Part shown: piece by piece, positions 1 to 5,496 of the stretch
Layout of the letters: the number at the start of each line of letters is the position of its first letter
How positions within the stretch are numbered: position 1 is the first letter of the stretch
Assembly (NCBI GenBank): GCA_020348185.1
Contig: CP070743.1
Location: 120,637-129,256, forward strand
Source of the DNA: Nitrospirota bacterium
Lineage (GTDB): Bacteria > Nitrospirota > Nitrospiria > Nitrospirales > UBA8639
Direction: 5' to 3'
Length of the DNA: 8,620 nt
Program-made: the position numbers and the translations under genes
The notes under the pieces: generated by a model
The model's input: only the letters and a program-made list of their open reading frames with translations
Database searches by the model: none
Told to the model about the DNA's origin: nothing

Positions 1-1185
1 CATTCCGGCCAGGCTGATGACATTGAGATTCCGCCCCAGAAGCCAAAGGGTGATAAAGGTTCCCATGATGCTGATCGGGATAGCCAAACCAATGACCATA
101 GTCGTACTTCCCGTGCGAAGGAAGAGATAGAGCACGGAAATCGCCAAGATACTCCCGACAATGAGGTTTTGCTGCACTAAGGAAAGAGAACTATAGATGT
201 AATCTGTCTCATCATAGACTTGAAACAAGGTAAACCCACGAGGGTGCAACAGCTCGACATTGAGTTCCTCCGTAGCCTCCCTGAGTCCCGCCATAATTTC
301 CAATACATTGGCGCCGGTTTCTCTCACCGCGTTGACCGCAATACAGGGGGCCCCTCGTTGCCGCACAACATGGAGGGGGTCTTTGTAAGTCAATCGAACT
401 GAGGCGAGATCTCGAACATAAATCGGGGCGCCGTTTCTTCGCGCCACAATGACATTTTCAATTTGTTCAGGACTCTGATATTCCCCCACCGTTCGAACCA
501 CATAGGTCCGTTTCCCTTCATCGAAATCACCTGCGCTAAAATCCCGGTTTTCTTCATCCAAAGCCTGAGCCAAATCCATGATCGTCAAAGAGCGGGCCGC
601 CAGCTTAGCCGGATCCACGAGCACTTGCACCTCGCGCTCGCGACCACCATAGACGTTCGACGCGGCAACCCCCGGAACCCGTTCAAACCGGGATTTAATG
701 ACATCTTCCGCAAAATCCCGCATCGTATCGATATCGACGGGGTTATCATCCTTGGCTTGGAAAATGAACCATCCGATGGCTGATCCTGCCGTATCCGCGC
801 TACTGATGACCGGCTCATCAACCTCACTGGGGTATTGTCTGACTTGATTCAATCGGTTTGACACTCGTAGCAAGGATGAATCGACGTTCGTGCCTGCCGG
901 GAACCGAAGAATGATCTTGGCCGATCCATAGGAACTGGACGAAAACATTTTTTCCAGTCCTTCCACGCCCTTCAACTGTTCCTCTTGTTCTTCAACAATC
1001 TCCCGCTCCACTTCATGCGGGCTGGCGCCTTCCCACCGTGTGTCAACGGTGATTTCCTGTTTTGTGACATCAGGAGTCAATTGAACGGGCAACCTGAGCA
1101 GGGAGACCACCCCAAAAAGCACCACTAATAAAACCCCGACGGTCGTGGTGATGGGATAGCGAATGGCGTATTGAACTAAGGGCAT
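1..1185 (-). CDS. RND (HAE1-type) efflux transporter, N-terminal 395 residues, cut by the left window edge
   Basis: This is the inner-membrane pump of a tripartite efflux system, expected to expel drugs, solvents or other small toxic molecules using the proton gradient. The frame is open from an ATG at 1185-1183 to the window edge. It begins MPLVQYAIRYPITTTVGVLL. A first transmembrane helix spans about residues 12-32 and is followed by the RND porter signature GASPHEVEREIVEE at 53-66. A long periplasmic porter region runs to about 335. TM2 (about 341-357) and TM3 (about 362-384) follow, and the visible part ends in SLAGM, which in this family leads into TM4. A full protein would have roughly 1000-1050 residues, so about 60 percent is missing, including the TM4 acidic residues. 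The ATG lies 3 nt after the stop of the adaptor gene, with a weak AGGA about 8 nt upstream, which suggests translational coupling. HAE1-type (AcrB/MexB-like) is favoured over heavy-metal CusA type from the N-terminal sequence. Substrate is not readable. Confidence 0.93.
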   Translation of the reverse strand, partial: MPLVQYAIRYPITTTVGVLLVVLFGVVSLLRLPVQLTPDVTKQEITVDTRWEGASPHEVEREIVEEQEEQLKGVEGLEKMFSSSSYGSAKIILRFPAGTNVDSSLLRVSNRLNQVRQYPSEVDEPVISSADTAGSAIGWFIFQAKDDNPVDIDTMRDFAEDVIKSRFERVPGVAASNVYGGREREVQVLVDPAKLAARSLTIMDLAQALDEENRDFSAGDFDEGKRTYVVRTVGEYQSPEQIENVIVARRNGAPIYVRDLASVRLTYKDPLHVVRQRGAPCIAVNAVRETGANVLEIMAGLREATEELNVELLHPRGFTLFQVYDETDYIYSSLSLVQQNLIVGSILAISVLYLFLRTGSTTMVIGLAIPISIMGTFITLWLLGRNLNVISLAGM

Positions 1186-1188
1186 GGG

Positions 1189-2295
1189 TTATCCTGTTGA
1201 ATCCAGTATCCGCACCGGTTGACCAGGAAGGAGCCGTTCATTGCCCTCGACGACCACCGTCATTCCTGGTTGAAGGTCCCCAGCCACCTCTACCACTTCA
1301 TTAAGATGGAGGACAGGCGTCACGGGAATTTGATTTACTTTTCCCTCCTGTACTAAAAACACAAATTCCCGCCCACCCCGCAACACGAGGGCATCTTTGG
1401 GTACGACTAGGGCCTGATAGGGTGCGCCCACCGACAAGGTCACCCGGGAGACCATCCCGCTCTTAACTGACGATTTCGGATTGGGAATTTCCAACTTGAT
1501 GGGAAACGTTCGAGCCGTGAGATCCGCTTGAGCGACCACCGAAAACACTCGCCCTTCTGTCTTGAACCCCGGCAACCCATCAAAGACGACGCTCACTGGA
1601 TCATTGACCTGCACATCTCTGACAAAGCGTTCGGGTAGGGGTACTTCCACCTGGAGTCGAGTTAGATCCACAAGCTCGACGACCGGACCACCGGCTTCGA
1701 CCCATTGCCCGACTTCGGTAAACTCTTCAATAATCCAGCCACCAAAAGGCGCCATGATCCGGGATTTGGCCAGCTCATCCCGGACCTGATTAATCATGGT
1801 TTGGAGTTGGTTTAAGCGCTGACGTAAAGCTGATTCCTCGGCAATGGCATCATCGTACTCTTTCTGGGTGACTAACTCTTTTTCAAATAGGGCTTTCACG
1901 CGTACAAGGTCCTTCCCGGCTTGGTCGAAACGGGTCTGCGCTTCACGATGAGACGCTAACGCGGAGTTCAGTCGGATATTCAATCTGGTAGTCCGTAACC
2001 TAGCCAACACCTGACCGCGTTTGACAGCCATACCTTCTTCAACGAGAAATTCGACAACCAGCCCTTCGATCTCGGTGGCGACCACACTTCGCTTCCAGGG
2101 CTCAACGGTGCCAACGAGCGTGACCGACCGCTGAATCTCCTGATGGGCAACCGTGGCAACCCGAACCGGGGAAGGAGGCCGGCCTTTGGGAGATTGAGCC
2201 GCTTGCTGTTCTCCACAACCAGCGCTCAAGGCAAGGACTTGGACCAAGCAAAGGAAATAGAAAATCCGGCGATTCATCACATTAGGAAATTTCAC
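1189..2295 (-). CDS. RND efflux periplasmic adaptor (membrane-fusion protein, HlyD/AcrA family), lipoprotein
   Basis: This adaptor bridges an RND pump to an outer-membrane channel. It opens with a lipoprotein signal peptide: basic MNRR, a hydrophobic stretch, then the lipobox LSAGC with the lipidated Cys at residue 27. Next come a first lipoyl half (about 73-105, IEGLVVEFLVEEGMAVKRGQ), an alpha-helical hairpin rich in charged residues (about 108-180), the second lipoyl half (about 185-212, IMAPFGGWI), a beta-barrel domain and a membrane-proximal C-terminal domain ending near 365. Length (368 residues) is normal for AcrA-like adaptors. The start is uncertain: the GTG at 2295 gives MKFPNVMNRR, while the ATG at 2277-2275 gives a more typical signal peptide (362 residues). 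Neither has a clear Shine-Dalgarno. It sits 11 bp after the TetR gene and 3 bp before the pump gene, so the three are almost certainly one operon. No outer-membrane factor gene is visible in the window. Confidence 0.95.
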   Translation of the reverse strand: MKFPNVMNRRIFYFLCLVQVLALSAGCGEQQAAQSPKGRPPSPVRVATVAHQEIQRSVTLVGTVEPWKRSVVATEIEGLVVEFLVEEGMAVKRGQVLARLRTTRLNIRLNSALASHREAQTRFDQAGKDLVRVKALFEKELVTQKEYDDAIAEESALRQRLNQLQTMINQVRDELAKSRIMAPFGGWIIEEFTEVGQWVEAGGPVVELVDLTRLQVEVPLPERFVRDVQVNDPVSVVFDGLPGFKTEGRVFSVVAQADLTARTFPIKLEIPNPKSSVKSGMVSRVTLSVGAPYQALVVPKDALVLRGGREFVFLVQEGKVNQIPVTPVLHLNEVVEVAGDLQPGMTVVVEGNERLLPGQPVRILDSTG

Positions 2296-2306
2296 GGTTT
2301 GTTCTT

Positions 2307-2924
2307 TTATCTCGCAATTCCATTCAAGAAAAGAGAGCCAAGCAGCTCCCCTTTGGCAACCAGGGATTTGGTGGGACTGGCTTGTAGAATCCAGGCGTAA
2401 ATCGTTGAGTTGAGCATCCCATGGAACGCTAAAGACGTATCTTCAGGATCGATCTCCCGGAATTCCCCTTTCCGAATACCTTCTCGTACCAGATCCGCAA
2501 CCAGTTGGATTTGAGCCAAATACCGTTTCCAGACCCGATCACCAAATGCACTCTTGACCGTCCACTCAAACCCGCTCCACTCGGACACATAAATCCTAAA
2601 GAAATCACGATTTTTATCCGCAAAGGCAAGCTTCACTTTAATAACGGCCTGAATTTTTTCCGTGGCGGTATTGGCCTCTGAAACTCGCTTTTCCAGAAGG
2701 GACATCAATTCTTCGACTTTGGCTTCGACCAACGAAATATAAATGTCTTCTTTGCTCTTAAAGAAACGATAAACGGTCCCCATGGCAAATTGAGCCGCCC
2801 CGGCTATTTCAGCCATGCTGGTCTTAAAAAATCCATGTTTGGAAAATAGACATTCCGCGGCTGAGAGAATCTCACCTCGCCGGGCTTCTAATTCACGCTG
2901 TTTACGTAAGGATCGAGGGTCCAT
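2307..2924 (-). CDS. TetR/AcrR-family transcriptional regulator of the efflux operon
   Basis: This is a DNA-binding repressor of the TetR family, 205 residues, the usual size. The N-terminal helix-turn-helix domain is unmistakable at about 18-65: ILSAAECLFSKHGFFKTSMA, then the recognition helix region AAQFAMGTVYRFFKSKEDIY. The rest (about 70-205) is an all-helical ligand-binding and dimerisation domain that is not diagnostic for the inducer. It is the first gene of the unit, 11 bp before the adaptor gene, so it probably represses its own transcription together with that of the pump, as AcrR/TtgR-like regulators do, and is released by a pump substrate. The ATG at 2924-2922 has no recognisable Shine-Dalgarno; the upstream bases are A/T-rich (TTTCTTTTAATT). 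A candidate operator lies 52 bp upstream of the start. Confidence 0.93.
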   Translation of the reverse strand: MDPRSLRKQRELEARRGEILSAAECLFSKHGFFKTSMAEIAGAAQFAMGTVYRFFKSKEDIYISLVEAKVEELMSLLEKRVSEANTATEKIQAVIKVKLAFADKNRDFFRIYVSEWSGFEWTVKSAFGDRVWKRYLAQIQLVADLVREGIRKGEFREIDPEDTSLAFHGMLNSTIYAWILQASPTKSLVAKGELLGSLFLNGIAR

Positions 2925-2956
2925 AATTAAAAGAAATTTCAGTTATCTGAATATGA

Positions 2957-2986
2957 ATTCTACTCTATGACCTTACCATTCTACAA
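2957..2986 (-). promoter_or_regulatory. candidate sigma70-type promoter for the TetR-adaptor-pump operon
   Basis: Reading the minus strand, TTGTAG (2986-2981, 3 of 6 to the -35 consensus) is followed after 18 nt by TAGAAT (2962-2957, 5 of 6 to the -10 consensus). The -10 would place transcription start near 2950, about 26 nt before the TetR start codon. The -35 lies inside the inverted repeat 2976-2996, so a repressor bound there would block polymerase. The -35 match is weak, so this is an inference from position plus the -10. Confidence 0.35.
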
Positions 2987-2996
2987 GATAGAATGG
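2976..2996. promoter_or_regulatory. perfect inverted repeat, likely TetR-family operator
   Basis: The sequence is CCATTCTA, a 5-nt spacer CAAGA, then TAGAATGG: an exact 8-bp inverted repeat over 21 bp. Its size and dyad symmetry fit a TetR-family operator, and it lies 52 bp upstream of the regulator start, overlapping a candidate -35. A further copy of the half-site ATTCTAC occurs at 2957-2963, exactly 21 bp from the one at 2978-2984, which may mark a second weaker binding position. It is unlikely to be a terminator because there is no U-tract on either strand. Confidence 0.6.
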
Positions 2997-3189
2997 GTAT
3001 TCACATTCCTAGGAGCCCCATGGGATCGGGATCCACAAAAATCAAAACTGTAATTTAAGTGTTTCTAATTAGTCTGCTAGGCAGAGGATATCCCAAGATC
3101 GGTTGGAGGGCAGGAACTGTCAGTCGTAGGCCATGTAAGAGTGGACCCATAGCCGGTGATAGTGGAGGTTGGTCTTGAGACTCACCCCT

Positions 3190-3699
3190 TTACGAGTTGA
3201 ATTGTTCATCAATCGGGGTTTCCGCAATATGATTAATATAGGTGGAAATGGTCTTAAGGCCAATATAGGCAATGATCTCGTAGAGTTTCGCCCTGCTGAT
3301 TCCTTGCTGCTCCAAACGGGTTAATTCCTCAGGGTCAAGCCAACCACGATTTTCCAGAATGAGTTTCGTGGCACGTACGAGATTGGCCACTTGCATGTCG
3401 GTCTGCTGGGAGAGCCTGGAACGTATTTCCTGAATCTCATCTTGAGACAGCCCCATCTTTTGTCCCAACCATTGATGAGCGGCCTTGCAATACCGGCAAT
3501 CGTTATATACCGCCACCGTCAGTTGAACGACTTGTTGTTCCTTGGCCGTGAGCGCCCCCTGGCTCAAAGATTCCTGCCCCTTATGATAGACACTGAGAAC
3601 TGATGGGGCCTTGCTCATTTCTTTGTATAAGTTCGGGACAAAACCGAGTAGGCCCTGAACCTGAGCAAAAATGTCTTCGACCGGCGAATTACTCTTCAT
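3190..3699 (-). CDS. AhpD-like / carboxymuconolactone decarboxylase-family protein (alkylhydroperoxidase-like CxxC protein)
   Basis: This 169-residue protein belongs to the AhpD/CMD superfamily of small all-helical proteins, many of which use a CxxC pair in peroxide or thiol-disulfide chemistry. The motif DCRYCKAAH (Cys68, Cys71, His75) matches the AhpD-type active-site pattern CxxCxxxH. The preceding helix is LTAKEQQVVQLTVAVYN. The proton-relay glutamate of AhpD could correspond to Glu54, or the position may be occupied by Gln56, so activity cannot be asserted. I chose the ATG at 3699-3697 because AGGAG lies 7 nt upstream; the reading frame also contains a TTG five codons earlier, but that overlaps the Shine-Dalgarno itself. 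No partner (AhpC, thioredoxin, lipoamide dehydrogenase) is nearby. The gene is 177 bp downstream of DUF502 on the same strand and is probably separately transcribed. Family is secure; the reaction is not. Confidence 0.85.
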   Translation of the reverse strand: MKSNSPVEDIFAQVQGLLGFVPNLYKEMSKAPSVLSVYHKGQESLSQGALTAKEQQVVQLTVAVYNDCRYCKAAHQWLGQKMGLSQDEIQEIRSRLSQQTDMQVANLVRATKLILENRGWLDPEELTRLEQQGISRAKLYEIIAYIGLKTISTYINHIAETPIDEQFNS

Positions 3700-3756
3700 A
3701 CAATACTCCTGCAATGAGATTTCGGCATACTGGCGAAGTACATAAACATCCTATTT

Positions 3757-3786
3757 AGCATAGCTTCTCACAATCGACTAACTCAA
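3757..3786 (-). promoter_or_regulatory. weak candidate promoter for the AhpD-like gene
   Basis: On the minus strand, TTGAGT (3786-3781, 4 of 6) is separated by 18 nt from TATGCT (3762-3757, 4 of 6). Transcription would begin near 3750, about 50 nt before the ATG at 3699. Both boxes are imperfect, and the call rests on spacing and position. Confidence 0.25.
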
Positions 3787-3806
3787 GGAGGCCATTCAAT
3801 CATTGG

Positions 3807-3826
3807 TATTGAGCGAGAGCTCAATA
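3807..3826. repeat. perfect hairpin-forming inverted repeat between the DUF502 and AhpD-like genes
   Basis: TATTGAGC, a 4-nt loop, then GCTCAATA: an exact 8-bp stem. It lies 50 nt downstream of the DUF502 stop codon and about 110 nt upstream of the AhpD-like start, on the strand both genes use. It has no following run of T on either strand, so it is not a standard Rho-independent terminator. It may be a transcript 3'-end stem, an RNA-processing hairpin or a protein-binding dyad; the sequence does not decide. Confidence 0.5.
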
Positions 3827-3876
3827 AGGCAACGAAAGATGTGTATCATCCCACATTTCACGAGAATGACCTCACC

Positions 3877-4500
3877 TCATGCTGATGTGGTCGTCGCAAA
3901 CGTTTCCGCACCCGGTCCACCTGCTACGCCACCCGAGACCAAAAAGGCCATGATTTCTGAGCTTTCCGCTTCCAGGGGACGAACCTGGTCTTTTGGGAAC
4001 ACCAGAAGATTTCCGGCAAAATTATAGGATTGCGGGAAATAGACGGCGACATGATCGAGCAAGCCGATGAAGTCCATACTGCTCCTCGTGACAAAGCCAA
4101 TCGCTTCAGCATGTCCTCCTGCTGTTAGCGTCACAATGACCGGTTGGTCAAACCGTTTCTTTTCACCCATGAATGCGGCGATAAGGTCTTTGATGGACGT
4201 ATAGACCAGCTTGACGAGTGGCGCTTTGGTTAAAAGGCGCTCGGTTGCATCGATGACCTTTTGCACAAAGACGTTGGAAGCAAATCGGCCCGTCAATGTA
4301 ATAAGGCCGACGGTCACGAGAAAGCCTACTCCTGGGATAGGAATGTTCAGCCACCCATCAATAAATTCAAAGACAAAAACAGCGACCGCCACTGTCAGGA
4401 CGGCTGGCACAAGAATAAGGAGCCCTTCGAAGAAATTTCGGGCAAGGTCAGTCATGTTAAATCCTGTAAAAAACCTTCGAATAAACGGTTTCATCGGCAT
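3877..4500 (-). CDS. DUF502 family integral membrane protein
   Basis: This 207-residue protein matches the DUF502 family, widespread in Gram-negative and plant genomes and without an established bacterial function. The N-terminus carries two hydrophobic segments, about residues 23-46 (EGLLILVPAVLTVAVAVFVF) and 56-74 (PGVGFLVTVGLITLTGRFA), joined by a short loop with IPIPGVG. A soluble C-terminal domain follows, with family-typical stretches such as TKAPLVKLVYTSIKDLIAAF, IGFVTR and FPQSYNFAGNLLVFPKDQV, ending in a Gly/Ala/Thr-rich tail. Length is normal for the family. The ATG at 4500-4498 is preceded by GGGGG at a short distance; the ATG two codons on (MKPF) is an equally possible start. It is divergent from the small unknown gene at 4756 and shares the strand of the AhpD-like gene. 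Family assignment is firm; function is unknown. Confidence 0.9.
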   Translation of the reverse strand: MPMKPFIRRFFTGFNMTDLARNFFEGLLILVPAVLTVAVAVFVFEFIDGWLNIPIPGVGFLVTVGLITLTGRFASNVFVQKVIDATERLLTKAPLVKLVYTSIKDLIAAFMGEKKRFDQPVIVTLTAGGHAEAIGFVTRSSMDFIGLLDHVAVYFPQSYNFAGNLLVFPKDQVRPLEAESSEIMAFLVSGGVAGGPGAETFATTTSA

Positions 4501-4755
4501 ATACCCCCAACTGAGTGAATTATAGAACTATCAAGTTTCCCATTCCCCTTCTGTAAAAAGGCTTCTAACAAACTCTATCCTAGCGTTTTTCATGACTCAA
4601 GGACATACAAGACTCAATAACCCATTAAACCTGTTTGAGGAGACAGGAAAAAATCAATGGGGTTGTAGCAAGCCCAGAAGGGATTGAGATTACAGGATAA
4701 AAACAGATACGGTAAAATTAGAAGCCTACATTAAATCATAAGGAGAGAAAAAATT
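4501..4755. other. 255-bp divergent spacer between DUF502 and the small unknown gene
   Basis: This A/T-rich stretch must hold the promoters of both flanking genes. On the minus strand TATAAT (4524-4519) is a perfect -10 hexamer 19 nt before the DUF502 start, but no good -35 is placed in front of it. On the plus strand TAAAAT (4713-4718) is a possible -10 about 38 nt before the ATG at 4756, also without a convincing -35. GACTCAA occurs twice, 17 bp apart (near 4593 and 4610). CCTGT/ACAGG near 4630-4647 is only a 5-bp stem. I see no coding region or RNA gene here. Confidence 0.3.
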
Positions 4756-5016
4756 ATGGCAACCGGATCCGCATCAGGAGGACAGTCCCCAGAAAACAAG
4801 CCGCTCCCCGAAACCGAAATTCTCAATGTCGTCGTCCAACGCGAAGGACAAAAGGTCAGCACCAAATGGGGGCTTCACCCCAACCTCAAAGAAGAATTGA
4901 AACCAGAGGAATGGAAAGAACTGACTGAAATCATGGGCAAAGTCACGACGATTATTGGCAATCGGTTTACCCAGGTTTTGGATCAAATCGACCAAGAAAC
5001 CTCAGGGTCGGCCTGA
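4756..5016 (+). CDS. small hypothetical protein, 86 residues
   Basis: I do not recognise this protein. It is probably a real gene: the ATG is preceded by AAGGAGAG at a good distance, the frame has ordinary codon use, and it fills an otherwise empty interval between two minus-strand genes. The first 20 residues (MATGSASGGQSPENKPLPET) look disordered. The middle, ILNVVVQREGQKVSTKWGLH, could form a beta strand pair. From about residue 43 onward, LKEELKPEEWKELTEIMGKV and the remainder to about 80 look like two amphipathic helices. It has no Cys, no signal peptide and no membrane segment, so it is expected to be cytoplasmic. It stands alone: divergent from DUF502 and convergent with the MazG-like gene 23 bp beyond its stop. 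No function can be inferred. Confidence 0.75.
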   Translation: MATGSASGGQSPENKPLPETEILNVVVQREGQKVSTKWGLHPNLKEELKPEEWKELTEIMGKVTTIIGNRFTQVLDQIDQETSGSA

Positions 5017-5039
5017 CGGGCTATTGACGTCACATCCAA

Positions 5040-5423
5040 TTAAACTTTTTGATTATTTTGAACATTGAGAATTGCATGGATCTGAGCCGGTGAGTAGGTC
5101 GGGGGCTTGACCCATTTGCCGTCATCTCTCTTATGCCCACCGATTTTGCTCATGTTGGATCGGTGCACCTCTTGGAATACCGGCTCCATATCAATGCCAC
5201 ACGAGACCGCAGTTCCATACACGACATACAGCAAATCCGCCAGTTCTTTGGCCACCGAAGAGAGATCTTGGGTCGTGAGGGCCTCTTGTAACTCATTGAA
5301 CTCTTCCCGAATGAGACGAATCCGAAGTTTCTGTGTCGATTCATTCGGCAGGGTGGGTTGATGAGCCACATGAATGTCAAATTGTTCGTGAAATTCCTGA
5401 ACCATCTGTTGTGCTTCGTTCAC
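5040..5423 (-). CDS. MazG / PRA-PH-like nucleotide pyrophosphohydrolase
   Basis: This is a small all-alpha NTP pyrophosphatase-like protein (MazG/phosphoribosyl-ATP pyrophosphohydrolase superfamily), which cleaves nucleoside triphosphates to monophosphate plus pyrophosphate using Mg ions. The metal-binding pattern is visible: REEFNELQEAL (Glu40, Glu41, Glu44 from the chosen start) followed by ELADLLYVVYGTA (Glu60, Asp63), the ExxE...ExxD arrangement of the family. The C-terminus, VHRSNMSKIGGHKRDDGKWV, is typical of stand-alone family members. A dedicated histidine-biosynthesis role is unlikely because no his genes are nearby; nucleotide-pool cleaning is the more likely role. I chose the GTG at 5423-5421 (127 residues) because a perfect GGAGG lies 5 nt upstream. 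The ATG at 5444-5442, giving 134 residues, has no Shine-Dalgarno. It lies 73 bp downstream of glycerate kinase on the same strand and may be co-transcribed. Confidence 0.85.
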   Translation of the reverse strand: MNEAQQMVQEFHEQFDIHVAHQPTLPNESTQKLRIRLIREEFNELQEALTTQDLSSVAKELADLLYVVYGTAVSCGIDMEPVFQEVHRSNMSKIGGHKRDDGKWVKPPTYSPAQIHAILNVQNNQKV

Positions 5424-5428
5424 AGTTA

Positions 5429-5433
5429 CCTCC
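5429..5433 (-). promoter_or_regulatory. Shine-Dalgarno GGAGG deciding the MazG-like start
   Basis: On the minus strand GGAGG is followed by TAACT and then GTG at 5423. This is near-ideal spacing and lies inside the longer ATG-initiated frame, so it argues that initiation is at the internal GTG and not at the ATG at 5444. Confidence 0.6.
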
Positions 5434-5496
5434 GTCTTGCGCATCTTAGACTATTGAACTTTTAGACCTTTTCGACCCCTTCCACCCTTCCCTCTA

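Noticed and set aside
463..783. Plus-strand open frame inside the RND pump gene
   Set aside because: It is antisense to a gene with clear RND family sequence and shows no family resemblance or ribosome site.
2967..3053. Plus-strand frame of about 28 codons crossing the palindrome
   Set aside because: No Shine-Dalgarno, and it overlaps the probable operator; most likely chance.
3020..3058. Plus-strand 12-codon frame (MGSGSTKIKTVI) behind AGGAG in the spacer upstream of the TetR gene
   Set aside because: Too short, the gene next downstream on its strand is far away, and nothing beyond a chance AGGAG supports translation.
3158..3189. Possible terminator after the AhpD-like gene (GGTGA...TCACC on the minus strand, GTCT/AGAC stem)
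   Set aside because: Stems of 4-5 bp with a long loop or a 2-nt loop, and no U-tract.
4630..4655. CCTGT/ACAGG stem followed by AAAAAA in the divergent spacer
   Set aside because: Only 5 bp of stem, an A-run on the wrong side for plus-strand termination, and no gene ending there.
5017..5039. TGACGTCA palindrome in the short gap between the small unknown gene and the MazG-like gene
   Set aside because: An 8-bp self-complementary sequence with no loop or T-run is not a terminator; it may be chance.
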